Assembly: GCA_000151295.1 (NCBI GenBank)
Contig: GG745328.1
Span: forward strand, 1,360,150 to 1,424,149
Direction: 5' to 3'
Source: Allomyces macrogynus ATCC 38327
Lineage: Eukaryota; Blastocladiomycota; Blastocladiomycetes; Blastocladiales; Blastocladiaceae
DNA length: 64,000 nucleotides
The position numbers and the translations under genes were made by a program. Within the stretch, counting starts at the first letter, position 1. The number at the start of each line of letters is the position of its first letter. Below, in pieces: positions 32,006 through 43,383 of this stretch. The notes under the pieces were generated by a model. It did no database searches. It was not told where the DNA came from and saw only the letters and a program-made list of their open reading frames with translations.

Positions 32006-33748
32006 ATGCCCAACGTCGACCTCGTCGACACCAAGCGCTACGCGACGCAGCAGCCCGACCGCGCCACCTCCAAGGCCTGGGACGACGGCGGCCTCGAGCA
32101 GCTCTTTGACGCGCCCAACCTCGCCAAGACCAAGCTCAAGCAAATCGTGCGCAAAGGCGTGCCCGACGGTATTCGCTCGCTCGTCTGGCCCGAGTTTTTG
32201 AAAATGCACGCCATGCCCTCCTACGACAAAAACTACGCCAAGGCCCTCTTCCGCGTGCACGGCCAGTCGCCGCCGGACCTCGTGCAGTCGTGCCCGCTCT
32301 TTGGCGGATCGCTGTTCCTCGACAAGCTGTGCCTGACCAACAAGGGCGCACTGACGGCTGCGCGCCTGCTTTCCATCGTCGCCTACGACTACCCCAACAT
32401 TGACTTTTGCCCGTTTCTCCCCGCCCTCGTCGCGCTCCTCCTGCACCACGTGCAGCCCGACGACGCGCTCGGCACCGTCAACCTCATGCTGCGCCGGCAA
32501 CTTGCCAACCCGGCGCAATGGGCCTACTTCCCCACCTACAAGCGCGACATCAAGGCCTTCAATTACGCCTTCTCCACGGTCGTGCAACGTCAACTTCCCA
32601 AACTCTGGACGCACCTTGAGCGGCTCAACGCGACTAACCACCCGCTCTGGGCACGCTGGTTCTGCGACCTCTTCATTGGCATTTTCGACCTCGACGTGAT
32701 CTTCCACGTGCTCGACTCGTTCTTGATTGAGGGGTACAAGGTGTTGTTCCGGTACGCGCTCGCCCTGCTCGACCTCAAGCAACGCGACGCGCTCGCCTGT
32801 ACCGACTGGGACGAGTTGCGCACCAAGTTCGCACTTGGGCAAGGTGCCGCCATCACCCCGGCCGACTTGACAGCCAAGGCCTTTTCCTACCACTTCCCAC
32901 GCGCGGCACTGCACGCCGCGCGGCAGGCACACCACGCGGCCAAGCAAGAGCACCGCGAAGGCTCCCTCCCGGACCTGCACGACGCGTCGAGTTCCGCGTT
33001 CGTGGGCAATGCCGGCCGCCCGCGTCTATTCCATGCCGACGCGTCGGCGTTCATGCAAGAGCAGGACTGGACCTCCGTCTGGTCCATGATCCCGCCGCGG
33101 TTCCGGACGCACGGGCTGGAACTGGCGTTCACGACGCGCAAGCACGGTCGCGCGCTGGCAACCCTCTACGACCTGTGCCGCGAGCGCGAACCATCGTTGT
33201 TGATCGTTGAAACCATGGACGGTTACGTGCTGGGCGCGTACTGCCCCGTCTCGTGGCCACTGTCGTCGGCCGGATTCCACCAGTTTTTCGGGAACGGTGA
33301 AACGTTTGTTTTTGCACTGCAGCCAGGCCCGCCCATGATGTGGCCGTGGGTGCACGCGCAGGGGACCGGGGTCACGCCCGCGTCGAGTCGGCGCGCGAGC
33401 GAGGTCGAGTTTACGAAGGCGGATAATACGGAGTCGTTCATGTATGCCGGAGTCAAGGAGTTGATTGTGGGTGGGGGCGGGTACCTTGATTCTTGTCCAC
33501 CCGTTTTGACACGGCAGATTGGAGACTGATGGTGTGTTGGACGTAGGAATGGCCAAGCGATCTGGATCTCGGCCGACCTGACGCGCGGCTCGACAACCCC
33601 GTGCGCAACCTTCCGCAACCCGCCGCTGTGCCCGACGCCCAAGTTTGAAATCAGCGTGCTCGAGGTTTACTCGTTCCGGCAAGACGCGCCGGGTGCGCTG
33701 CCGAGCACGGCACCGCCGAGTCCGGGTGGCGACGACGACGACTTGTGA
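32006..33748 (+). CDS. TBC and TLDc domain protein, TBC1D24-like
   Basis: Exons 32006-33480 and 33547-33748 (558 aa). A Rab-GAP-like TBC domain (about 46-265; VRKGVPDGIRSLVWPEFLKM, NLMLRRQLANPAQWAYFP, LWARWFCDLFIGIFDLDVIF) is joined to a C-terminal TLDc domain (about 335-540; GLELAFTTRKHGRALATLYD, LLIVETMDGYVLGAYCPVSW, ATFRNPPLCPTPKFEISVLE). This pair defines TBC1D24/Skywalker, known in animals from vesicle traffic, V-ATPase association and oxidative-stress resistance. The TBC part lacks an obvious catalytic IxxDxxR arginine finger, as in animal TBC1D24. The single intron splits the Gly-rich TLDc strand and is required to reach the conserved ATFRNPPL ending. Confidence 0.9.
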
Positions 33749-33898
33749 TCGCGGCGAGGACTGGGGTGGAGTATGACGACTGATTTCGATCAAATATCAG
33801 TTCTCTTTTTGATTTCGTGTTTCGATTAGGGTGCGCTTCGTGATGATTGAGGAGGCTGCTCCACTCGTCATGGCCGCGACCGCGCGAGCATTGATCAA

Positions 33899-34320
33899 TC
33901 AATGTTCATGACCAGGTTTATCGGCGCCATATTTTGACGGCCGAGAACGCGACCACGTCGTGCGCGAGATGGGCTTGATTAGCTCGTCAAACACGGCAGG
34001 GGTCAGATGCGCCTCAAGCACCTCGTTGAAAGACGCGGAAAACGCTGTCTCTTCATTTCGGTACAGTGGGCAAGCGCGAGGACCGTGGCCCTGCCCAGCA
34101 GCGAAGTCATCATGTCGAACAGCACCTTCTTGAGTACCAACGCGACCAGGTCGACGTGGCAGTGCGCCGTGGTTTGAGGAGGAAACTGCACCGCAAATCG
34201 TTGGGGCCGCTCTGTTGGCCCCCGGTCGCTGGTACAGTGGTCGTCCACAAACACACGAAAAGTGACCGAAATATCAACACGGCAGGCGTTGAATGACGTC
34301 GCTGCTCTGTCTGGCCACAT
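33899..34320 (-). pseudogene. Possible small gene with a one-base frame break
   Basis: From an ATG at 34320 the frame reads protein-like sequence (FNACRVDISVTFRVFVDDHC, FAVQFPPQTTAHCHVDLVAL, VLKKVLFDMMTSLLGRATVL). About 90 codons in, the good composition switches to another frame (YRNEETAFSASFNEVLEAHL, then TPAVFDELIKPISRTTW) that ends in a TGA at 33899-33901. One missing base near the CCCACTG at about 34070 would join them into about 139 residues; a short intron is another possibility. No family was recognised. It may be a real small gene with a sequencing indel, a decaying gene, or chance. It sits downstream of, and convergent with, the TBC1D24-like gene. Confidence 0.35.
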
Positions 34321-35340
34321 CGTCGCCGTTTCACCTTGATCTCCTCCACTGCCTCCTTTCTAGATGGTTGGCCGGGTATGAGTGATGGCCTCATCTTGCA
34401 GACTAGTGCTCTGCTGCTTTGTCACTCATAGCATGGCCCACTTCCATTCTCTTCATTCCTTCGACCATCTCGCCTTGATATTATTATTCAATATGTGGAA
34501 ATATGGCTGAAATGAACAGAGCACCCATGTTCTTGATGAAAGTTGGGTGGACCGTACAACGCCCATCTCGACGTGTGTCAACATCACCACCGTGCAACTG
34601 GACCTGCCGCGACCGCATTTTTTACGACGTCGCTCGACACGGACCGCATCAGCGCACGCCCCACGGCCAAGACCACCATGAACGACCCGGTCGCGCCACG
34701 CCATCCAGTCGCTCCGCCCGCATCCAGCTCTTGGCGGCGCATTACTTCTTCGCGCGACGGCAACAGCGCCAAGGTGGGAGTGATGGTGACTTGTGGCATG
34801 GGGTAGTGACTTTCTTAACTTGCGGCTTGGTGCTACACTTGAGCTTTCAATGATCAACCAAAGTAACAAAAGGCATTGAAAACTAGACTGCAACAAGGAA
34901 ATTTGCGTGGTTGGGAGATGCAAACTTGATTTTCGCCTCGAGGACATTGGAGGATCAGTCGCAAAATGAACAGCCAAGATCAGAAAGGATCGCCCCAGGG
35001 ACCGCAGAGGTCTCACGGATGGTACAACGGGGTGGAGAAGGAAGGGTGTATTGTTACTTCCGGTTCTGGAAGAAAACGGCCAGAGGGAACTACGCCGGAT
35101 ATGTCGGCACGACGCGTGGCTATGCCTGATGAACCGCAATCCAATATCCAGGCTGCAATGTCCTGCTATCCGAAACGGATCCAGACCGGACGGATCCAGA
35201 CCATTGGCCCGCCCCGCTTTGTTTCGATTAATCCTCAGCACGTCGTGTGCATCGTCGTTGGGTTCGGTTTTGGCCGGCTCGGACGGCAAGGCAACCAGGA
35301 TCGTCCAGCCGTGGACAGTTCAGCGGAGCCCTGCGCTGTC

Positions 35341-35365
35341 TTTTTTTTTTTTTTTTTTTTTTTTT
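35341..35365. repeat. T25 homopolymer
   Basis: Twenty-five consecutive T in non-coding DNA. The complementary poly-A form could mark a retroposed transcript, but no flanking gene copy was recognised. Confidence 0.9.
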
Positions 35366-35597
35366 CGTGGCAATGTTTTTGAGTTGCTGCGGTGACGCCG
35401 GCGACTCATGACACGGGGAAGGGTAATTGATTCTCATTTCGCGGCGATGCGTATCCAGTACTCGTCGACCAAAAATCAACTGTTCGTCAAAAAAAATCCG
35501 GGAATGAACCAAAAGTGGACTTTTGCGTGAGGGAAGGGGGGGATTCGAAGCACGGGCGCTGCAGGGCACGGCACTGGAACGTAACACGTGCACGAAC

Positions 35598-37664
35598 CTA
35601 GTTGATGCGCGACACGTCGCGACCAAACACATACGCGGCGAACCAATAGAGTGGGCTATCAACGGTCATTGCGAGATCGGTTAGTTTCGAAACGAGCGAG
35701 TAAACAACAGCGAGAAGACAGCGACGGCGTACATCAAACACTTGTTCCTCCACGACACGGACATACTCTACGCGCAGGCAAAGCAGGAGAAGGTGAGCAT
35801 TGAGCTCCATGATCAATGGGCGAGCGCGAAAACTGGCGCCGCCAGAAAATCCACGCCGAGTAGCCGCTGGGCTTGATGTCGCTACGATACCAAATAGCTC
35901 GACCTCCAAAAAATCCACGCCGAGTAGCCGCTGGGCTTGATGTCGTTGGGCATATCAACGACGGCGCGCCATCCGCCGACGTAGGCCTGCGTTTCGGAAG
36001 TGGGTGGGGTGGAAAAGGTCAATTGCATGCAGAACGGGCAACAAACCTGGCGTTCGCGTGCGTACCATGGACCCGAGATGCCGGTAGGCGAACGGTACAA
36101 TGGCCTTTTCGTCGGTCTTGTTGAGCTGCTTGCCGAGGTAAAGCGCCTTTTGGTTCGCGACCTGCGCGGTCGCCGGCAAATCGTAATCTGGAACGGGTGG
36201 GAGAGCATGCGCAGTATGAGCGGATTCGTTTCGCGAAATCAAGGAACGAGCATATCATACCGCTGATCGTCGCGCAATCGCCCAGCGCGTACACGTTCTC
36301 CATGGGCTCTCCCTGCGGATCGAGCACGCGCAGCCGGCGGTCCGTGACAATCCGGTGCGCACCACGCGGATCCGGCGCAACACGCCCGCGCAGGCCACGC
36401 ACGAGCTCGGTCTGCGTGATCCCCGTCGCCCACACGAGCAGCCCATACGGCACTTCCTCGCCATCGTTCAAGACAATCTTATCCTTTTCCACGTTGCGCA
36501 CCTGCGTGCCCGTCCGAATCTGCACGCCGGACCGCACGAACCGCTTGGTCGCATACTCGGCAAGCTTGGCATCGAACGCGCCCAAAATGCGTGGCGCGAC
36601 ATCGTAGAGCGTCATGCGCACGCGCGGCATCAGCTGCGGGTAGAGCCGGGCCAGGTCCTCGGTAATGAAATCGTGCAATTCGGCGGAAAACTCGACGCCC
36701 GTGGGGCCACCGCCGACCGTCTGGAAATGCAGCAACCGGTCAATCTCGTCGTGCGTGACGTGCGGCTGCGACGCGTGCTCAAAGCACTCGATAACGCGCG
36801 CGCGGATCTTGCGCGCGTCGGAAATGTCCTTGAGGAACAGTGCGTGTTCGCGGACGCCGGGCACGTTGAACGTATTGGTCGACGCGCCGGGCGCGATCAC
36901 GAGCGTGTCGTAGTCGAGCGTGAGCGTGTCGTGCGAGTCCTCGAGGTTGGTCGTGCAGGTGATTTGGCGCTTGTCAAAGTCAATGTTGGTGCAGTGCGCC
37001 TGCAGGAACTGCATCGGCTTGTTGAATTGGCGGACGGGCTCCATGATCGCGCGGAACTCGAGCGTGCCGACCGACGACCTGGTGGGTGGGGAAGGCGATG
37101 CGCGGTGGTCAACGCGTGATTGATCATAGTCGCATGGAATAGCCCTACGCAAACTGACCCGGCGAGGAGGGGCGTGAAGACAAAGTAGTTGCGCGGGGAC
37201 ACGCAAAACACTGGCACCAAGAAACGGTCCATAATCAGTCGTACAAACTGGAAGAACATGATCAACGTCGACGCAAAAACAATCATGCTCGTCACAACCC
37301 CGAGTCTAGCGCAAACATACCGTCGAACTGGTTCGTATCAATCTGGCGCAAGAGCTTGTACCCCGCCCACCCGCTACCGATGATGACAAGGCGACCTGGT
37401 ACCGGATCGGCTTGCTGGTCAGTCTCGCTGATCACAACTCATTCATTGCTGCATGGAAAAAAAAAAAAACAGACCCTTGGGCTTGGTCACGGTGGTCGCC
37501 ATGGTCCGGCGCGTCGACACGGCGTGCGCAACGGATGCAGGCACCACAACGCCAACAGCAGGGCGGCGCGCACGAGCAAGCGCAGCCATCGTAATTGCAG
37601 CGTGGGAGCCCGCGGGCCGGCTGGTCGCGAGCACGCGGTAGGTGGACATGGTGGTCGACAACAT
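35598..37664 (-). CDS. Type II NADH:ubiquinone oxidoreductase (NDE/NDI-like)
   Basis: Eight exons: 37664-37471, 37427-37321, 37210-37159, 37078-36261, 36187-36066, 35986-35891, 35767-35733 and 35655-35598 (493 aa). It is a rotenone-insensitive, non-pumping NADH dehydrogenase of the mitochondrial inner membrane. An Arg/Ala-rich presequence leads into the FAD motif VIIGSGWAGYK (residues 79-89). The NADH motif VGGGPTGVEFSAEL is near 238; YALGDCATIS, TAQVANQKALYLGK and FAYRHLGSMAYVGG follow. The C-terminus WIFWRSSYLSMSVSWRNKCL..FGRDVSRIN is typical and membrane-associated. All eight exons keep phase. The sixth intron contains a second copy of the end of exon 6. Mitochondrial targeting is inferred; matrix or intermembrane orientation cannot be decided. 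Confidence 0.92.
35846..35881. repeat. Direct repeat copy A (inside intron 6 of the NADH dehydrogenase)
   Basis: 36-bp copy of the exon-6 sequence encoding DIKPSGYSAWIFW, located inside the following intron. It differs from copy B (35910-35945) by little or nothing over this length. Confidence 0.95.
35910..35945. repeat. Direct repeat copy B (exon 6 of the NADH dehydrogenase)
   Basis: The exonic copy of the same 36-bp sequence, 64 bp from copy A. Confidence 0.95.
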
Positions 37665-38066
37665 GGTCGTAGACGTGCAGCTCTTGGGTGTTCGAGAGAG
37701 AGGGGGGAAACGAGAGCGGGTGCGGTTTTTTGGCGGGAAGGGATGGCCCGTGGATCTGGCTGGTGGTGATGATCCGCTGTTGTGGGGCAGTCACGGTGGC
37801 GGCCCGGGGTATCAACAAAGCTGACCGTCACTTCTGTTTGGTGAAGCGGTGCGCTCGGTCCGTCGGACGGCGGCAAGGGGTATCGAGGCGAGGCAGCTTG
37901 GCGCGTTGCAGCGTGCTGGCACGCCGGCTTGTTGGTGGTGCGGATGGATCGAAGCGAACGACGTTGACGGGACAGAGCCGGCGGCCCAGCCCGACAGCAG
38001 GCCGCGCCTTGGGACCTGGTCTGCCGTCCATCACGCGACCGCGTCGCGCTGCAAGTGCCTGGCCAC

Positions 38067-38154
<88 letters not shown>

Positions 38155-38234
38155 ACTCGACCATGCTCACGATCTCGCTCTCTCCTGAAGCGAGTGCTCG
38201 GCCAATATCGTTCTACTCGCTCGCGATATGCGCG
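37665..38234. other. Intergenic region with CAA microsatellite
   Basis: 570 bp between the 3' end of the AP-3 beta gene and the start of the NADH dehydrogenase gene, both on the minus strand. It is probably the latter's promoter. Apart from the CAA run nothing was recognised. Confidence 0.5.
38068..38155. repeat. CAC/CAA trinucleotide microsatellite
   Basis: A few CAC units followed by about 25 uninterrupted CAA units. It lies between two minus-strand genes and is not in any supported exon, although it leaves long poly-Gln/Asn/Thr frames open on the plus strand. Confidence 0.95.
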
Positions 38235-41061
38235 CTACTGCCATACATTGTGCCCTGGAACCTGCAGGTCCGGCGCCACCGGCGACTGCACCTGCGACCG
38301 CGTCCCAAACACTGGATGCGTCGCGAACCCAGGCAGCGCCGGCTCGTCCTCGTCCTCGTCTTCGCTGCTCTCCTCCTCGTCATCACTCCCCTCCTCGTCG
38401 TCATCTCCGCCGCCACCCCCGTTCGCGGCAGCTCCGCCCTCCTCATCCTCATCCTCCTGCTCCTGCAGCATCATCTTCTCCAGCTGCCGCTGCCACTCGG
38501 CCTCGGCATCGCCCGCCACTCCGTCCTCCTCGTCGTCCTCGTCGTCCTCATCCTCAGACGACGACTCGTCGAAAAACTCATCGAGCGTCTGCTTGGGCTT
38601 GCCGCCGACCTTGGCCGCAACCACCGGCCGAGCCGGCACCACGACCGGTCCCGGGGGGCGCTGCACCCCCGCCGTCACGACCGACACCGCCGCCGTCGTT
38701 GCAAGCGGCACGTTGCGCACCGTCACCGGCGCGATCCGTCCCGCCGATCCGGACCCGACCGCGGGCGACGCCGGCAACGGCGTGCGCGCTGAGGCCGGCA
38801 CGATTTCGACTGGCCGCCACGGACCGAGGACTGCGGCCGTGGCCGCGGCAGCAGCCGTTGCGCGGGAGCTGGGGGACGTCGATCCGCGACGGTTGAGCTG
38901 GAGCAGACTCGGTGGGCGGTGGTGTTGGACCAAACACGAGGTCGCGAGCAGTGCGCGCGAGGTGCCGGCTCGTCGCGATTCGGCGCAAGTGCCGCGCGGC
39001 GTCGCGCACATCGACCGACGCGTCGTACCGCGCAAGCGTGGCAATATACTCGACGAGCGGCGCGACCGACGGGTGCAGGGTCGGTACGGGTGACGGCGCG
39101 GTAGGTTGCGTGATCGAGTCGGGCTTGGCAGCGTCGGACGACGCAGCGCCATTCGCTGGCGACTCAGCGGTCACCACTGACGTCGTTGTGCCCGCAGACA
39201 GCGCCTTGACCGCGAGCGCGAGTGTCGCCAGCTTGACCACCTCCTGGTCCTTGGGAAACGACTTGGCGCGCATCCTGAGCACGTCCGGCAACGCCGCCTG
39301 GACGAGCGGAGTATCCAAGTGCTGCGCCATCAAATAGGCGATCGTGACGCGCGCCGTCGGGTGTGTGGCCGCCGGCTCCATCCGCACGACCGCGCGCAAT
39401 AACCGAACCCGGTGCGCCGCGTCGGTCCCCGGGTCCATCAACAGAGCGCGCACGGCAGCCACGGCCTCGGCGACAACCCGCGGATTTGGGTGCGCGAGCA
39501 AGTTCAGGACAACCGGGTGCACGAGCGGGCGCCACCGTTTATCCCGAGCCAAGTGCGCAACGACGGCCGCGGCGAACCGTGACTCGGTCGCGTACAGCGC
39601 GTGCTGCAACTCGGCAACCGTCCATGCGCCCATGGGCGTCGTCGGATCGGCGATTTGCGCGAGAATCGCGAGTTTGAGTCGCGCAACGACGGGCGCGTCC
39701 GTGGCCTGCGCGAGGAACCGCGCGGCGTGCACGCGCCACTCGTCCGGCTGGTGCTGCACGTACTGGTGAATGAGATGCAGCGCCGCGTGCTGGTGCGGCG
39801 GGTGCTCGAGGAGAGTTTGCAGGGCCTGTACGGTGGGAGCACGGTAGGTTGGCGGCGCGGTTTCCATGAGTACGCGAGCGCACCAGTATTGGACGACGGG
39901 GGACCCGGCGGCCGCAGAGGCGCTGGAAATGAGTAGGGCCACGGCTTGCCAGAACTGCTCGAGGTCCAGGTCGGGCGTGTCGGCGTCCTTGCTGGAGTTG
40001 AATGATTTGCGCGCGACGTCGCTGTTTCCGGCCAGCATCTGGGAAAGAGGCAACGTCAGTCCAGCGCGCAACTCCACCAACAACACGAAAGTGTCCAGAA
40101 TGCAAACGTACGAGAGTGCTTGGTGGAGCCATGAACGCTTTGACGTAGCGCAGCAGGACCTGCAGCACCCCCGGCAAGACGCTATCGTTCATAGCACCCA
40201 TCTTTTGGACCAGCGCGCGGTAATGCGGATGCAGCACCGCCAGCCGGTCACGGTCCTGCTTCCCTGGCCACTGGTCGAGCACGGCCACCGTCGCGCCGAC
40301 GACATTTGCGTCGCGATCGCCCAATAACACGCCCACCAGGTCTGTGAGCACATCCTCGTCGAGAAGAGGTGCAACCTGTGCGAGCGACGACGCGGCCGTC
40401 GCGCGCACGTGCGGCGAAATGTCCTTGGTTGCCGTGTAGAGTGCCGAGACGATGAGCGGGACGACGGTAGCAACATGGATCGAGGCGAGCGTACGCAAGC
40501 TCAGCACGCGCGTCGTGAAGTTTGGGTCGGCAAGGTCGCGCTGCAGAGCGTTGATGGCGAGCAGCGCGAGTTCCGGATTGCGCGGGGCGTAGACGGCCAC
40601 GTAGGCGTACACGAGACGTCGGATCTGGACAGTCGCACGGAGGTCAGCAACATGCGCGCGCGCGCTGGACGGAAGAGCGCGTGCCGCAAAAGGACCTCGA
40701 CGTTCGGGTGGATGGCGTTCTTGACGACAGCGGCAAAGTACTCGGTCGCGTCCTCGCCGTGGTGCACCAGCTACTCCAACACAAGACCACAATCAGAATC
40801 ACTTCTCCTGCTATTGAACCCAGCGCAACACAGGTCATAGATAACCTGCAGGACGTTCTTGAGCCCTTCGAGCTTTTCGATGTCAAACTTGGAATCGAGC
40901 AGAGTGACGGTCCGCTCCGGCCCTGGGCTCTGGTCGCGGCCCACGAGTGCCGCCGCGCGCGCGACCGACGCGGGTAGCGTGAGCTCTCGCGCACGGTCCA
41001 TGGCGCCTGCCGAGAACCTGGCGGCGCCATGGACCACGGACGCGAATAGCGAGCTTGCCAT
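38235..41061 (-). CDS. AP-3 adaptor complex beta subunit
   Basis: Exons 41061-40846, 40770-40696, 40624-40112, 40038-38938 and 38897-38235 (855 aa). Large adaptin of AP-3, which sorts cargo to the vacuole/lysosome. The N-terminal trunk shows the order expected for beta-3 adaptin: LLDSKFDIEKLEGLKNVLQ, TEYFAAVVKNAIHPNVEI, RRLVYAYVAVYAPRNPELAL, LQRDLADPN and ISPHVRATAASSLAQVAPLL. A HEAT-repeat solenoid follows to about residue 620. A strongly acidic Glu/Asp/Ser hinge (FFDESSSEDEDDEDDEEDG) precedes the stop. The usual beta-3 ear domains are absent, so the protein is shorter than animal AP3B1. The last intron (38937-38898) is only 40 nt, and a frameshift is the alternative there. Confidence 0.86.
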
Positions 41062-41388
41062 GGTCGGATTCGAGGTCCACGTGGTTGCTAGTTGCTGAGG
41101 GGTCGGGTCGGCGCGGCAATCAGTTCGGCCGCGAACATATATGTTGAAGCGTCGTTTGCAGCGAGTTGTGCGGATCCGTCGCGAGGAGGAGAGGGTGGAC
41201 CGGGTTAGACGTCGACGACGTTGGTGGGGTTGGCGTGAGCTGAATCGTGAAGACGATCAGAGCACCACGTTGACAGAGTCTTGGCTCTGATCGCGCGAAG
41301 TGGCTTTTGTCACCTGGGGCTGATCAATGAAGAAACTAAGCGAGAACAAAACAAATCAAATTGTTTTCTTCCACATCCTCTCGAGCGC
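41062..41388. other. Intergenic region
   Basis: 327 bp between the AP-3 beta start and the RFC4 3' end (both minus). Probably the AP-3 beta promoter plus the RFC4 3' UTR. Nothing else recognised. Confidence 0.5.
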
Positions 41389-42989
41389 CTAAGCCATGAC
41401 GCTCACGGGCGCCGTACCGCGCGCCATAATCTGGACCCCCTCGAGCACGAGCCGCGCGAGCTGTAGCTCCTCATCCGCGCCCTGCGTGAGCGCGACATCA
41501 ACGCGTGCAAACGCCTGCACGATCTTGGCCTTCGCAATCGCCGACGGCCACACGAGCTGCCCTCCCGCATCCGCGACTACGACCGCGTACAGCTGCGTGA
41601 TGACCTGCCGCGCCGCGAACCCCTGCGCGACCACGTCGGCGACCACGGCCATGACCTGCTGGTACGTGGGTGTAGGCGCGGCGCGCCACAGGTCCCAGAC
41701 CGTCGCCAGCACGTCGGGTGGGACGACGCCGGCAATGTCGCGGATCATGGCGGCCGAGACGCGCGTTGGAATGGTGGGGAGGGTCGCGCCGGCGCCGGGC
41801 CGCGCGACAAGCCGGCTCGCGGATTGTAGGTACATGGTGGCCTTGCGCAGGTCGCCCTCGGAGACAGAGATGATGGCGTCGAGGGCCTAGAGTGCGAGAT
41901 GGGATGAATTCAGAGTCATGACGAGTCCGCGAGCAAAGTGCATCATGGACGTACATCGTCCTCGAGCCCAACACCCTCCGCATCAGCGATATGCTGCAGC
42001 CGCTGCTTGATCTCGGGCGCCTCGAGCGCCGTGAACCGGAACTTGGCGCACCGCGACGCCAGCGGCTCAATGATCCTATCGCGTCGTGCTCGCTCGCGTC
42101 AGTCTTCGCCATAACCACCTCGCACAACTAACCAATTACCACGCACCGTGTCACGTAGTTGCAAATCAAGCAGAACCGCGTCACCTTGGAGTAGTTTTCC
42201 ATGACGCGGCGCAACGCGGCCTGCGCATCGGCCGTCATTGAGTCGGCCTCGTCGAGCACAATGATCTTGTATGGTGGGGTCGGGTACTGGTTGTCGGCCG
42301 CGGTCGGCGCGACGAGCGTGCGCGCAAAGTTTTTCACTTTTTCACGGACCACGGCGATCCCACGCTCGTCGGACGCGTTGAGCTCGAGCACGCGTGCGCG
42401 GTAGACGTCGGGACTGGCAAGTGGAGGAGCACGACGAGAGCGTGAGGGGAAGTGATCCGTGGTTCGTCGAATAGGAGGGAGGGAGGGGGTAGGCGCACCC
42501 GTAAAGCTCCTTGGCCAGCGCCAAGATTGTACTCGTCTTGCCCGTTCCTGGTAGCCGGATTGGGACTGGTAAGTCACCCTTCAGCGTGCAGCACGGAGCG
42601 GCATGGCAATACGAACCTGGTGGCCCGTAGAACAGCAGATGCGGGAGCTTCCGTGACGGATCAGCAACACGCATCGACGAGGAATCTCGGTCGGATCGCA
42701 AGAGGGGTAGCGTACGTTTTGCGTCTCAATGGCACGACGGAGCACTTGGACGACTTGCGCCTGCGACGTGATATCGTTGATGGATTTCGGGCGACTGAAT
42801 CGACACGACACGATACAGAGTCAGCAACTTTGCTCGGCGCCTGTAAAAGTTGATCATTGAAAGCGAGAAGGGCTACTATTTCTCGACCCATGGTTGCAGA
42901 GCTGCCGAGGCCGCATTGTTGCTCGATGTGTCCTTGGCGGCGCTCGCGGCGGCGTTCCTGGCCTTGAGGTTGAAGAAATTTGCTGCCAT
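41389..42989 (-). CDS. RFC4: Replication factor C subunit 4 (clamp loader, yeast Rfc2-like)
   Basis: Seven exons: 42989-42877, 42794-42716, 42647-42617, 42547-42499, 42413-42147, 42075-41955 and 41886-41389 (385 aa). AAA+ small subunit of RFC, which loads PCNA onto primed DNA. Visible are [14 protein letters not shown], the Walker [21 protein letters not shown] (about 69-88), [12 protein letters not shown], the Walker [41 protein letters not shown] (with the SRC arginine finger) and [35 protein letters not shown] and the NA..DERG spacing fit RFC4 rather than RFC2, 3 or 5. All junctions are in phase; exons 3 and 4 are 31 and 49 nt. Confidence 0.94.
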
Positions 42990-43383
42990 GATCGGAGCTC
43001 GAGTCCAATGCGGGCAGTTGCAGCTGGCCGTGGATGGTGACAGGGGGTGGTCGCGTCTTGCTCGCCGCCGACGGCATGATCGCCAAGACTGTGATCGTTT
43101 GACTTGGATCCGTGGTCGCAAGTGGGAGTCACTTTGATCCTTGGTGCACGACCGTGTCGTTCACGATCCCGCGCTCGACGCCCAGAATCTCGAAACTCAC
43201 AAATGACCATGTTGATGATTGCAATGGGGATATCACTGTCTCTCTCTGGCACCAGCCGCGCGGCACTTCACCGCCCACATCGCGCGTCCTCTTGCCGGCC
43301 GACGGCCGCGCGCGAATGGTCCCGCCCACCGCCGTCGCGACTCTCGCTTGATCACATCCTCGGTCTTGTCAGTCCGGTAGCGC
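42990..43383. other. Intergenic region upstream of RFC4
   Basis: 394 bp separating RFC4 from the next minus-strand gene. Probably the RFC4 promoter. No gene supported. Confidence 0.5.

Larger units (their letters stand above)
33749..35597. other. 1.85-kb region, mostly non-coding
   Basis: Contains a possible small damaged gene (33899-34320, minus; listed separately) and a 25-T homopolymer at 35341-35365. The rest (34321-35597) shows no supported gene. Confidence 0.45.

Noticed and set aside
37849..39093. Plus-strand frame with a long poly-Gln tract from the CAA microsatellite
   Set aside because: Runs antisense through AP-3 beta exons, and the Gln tract is just the microsatellite.
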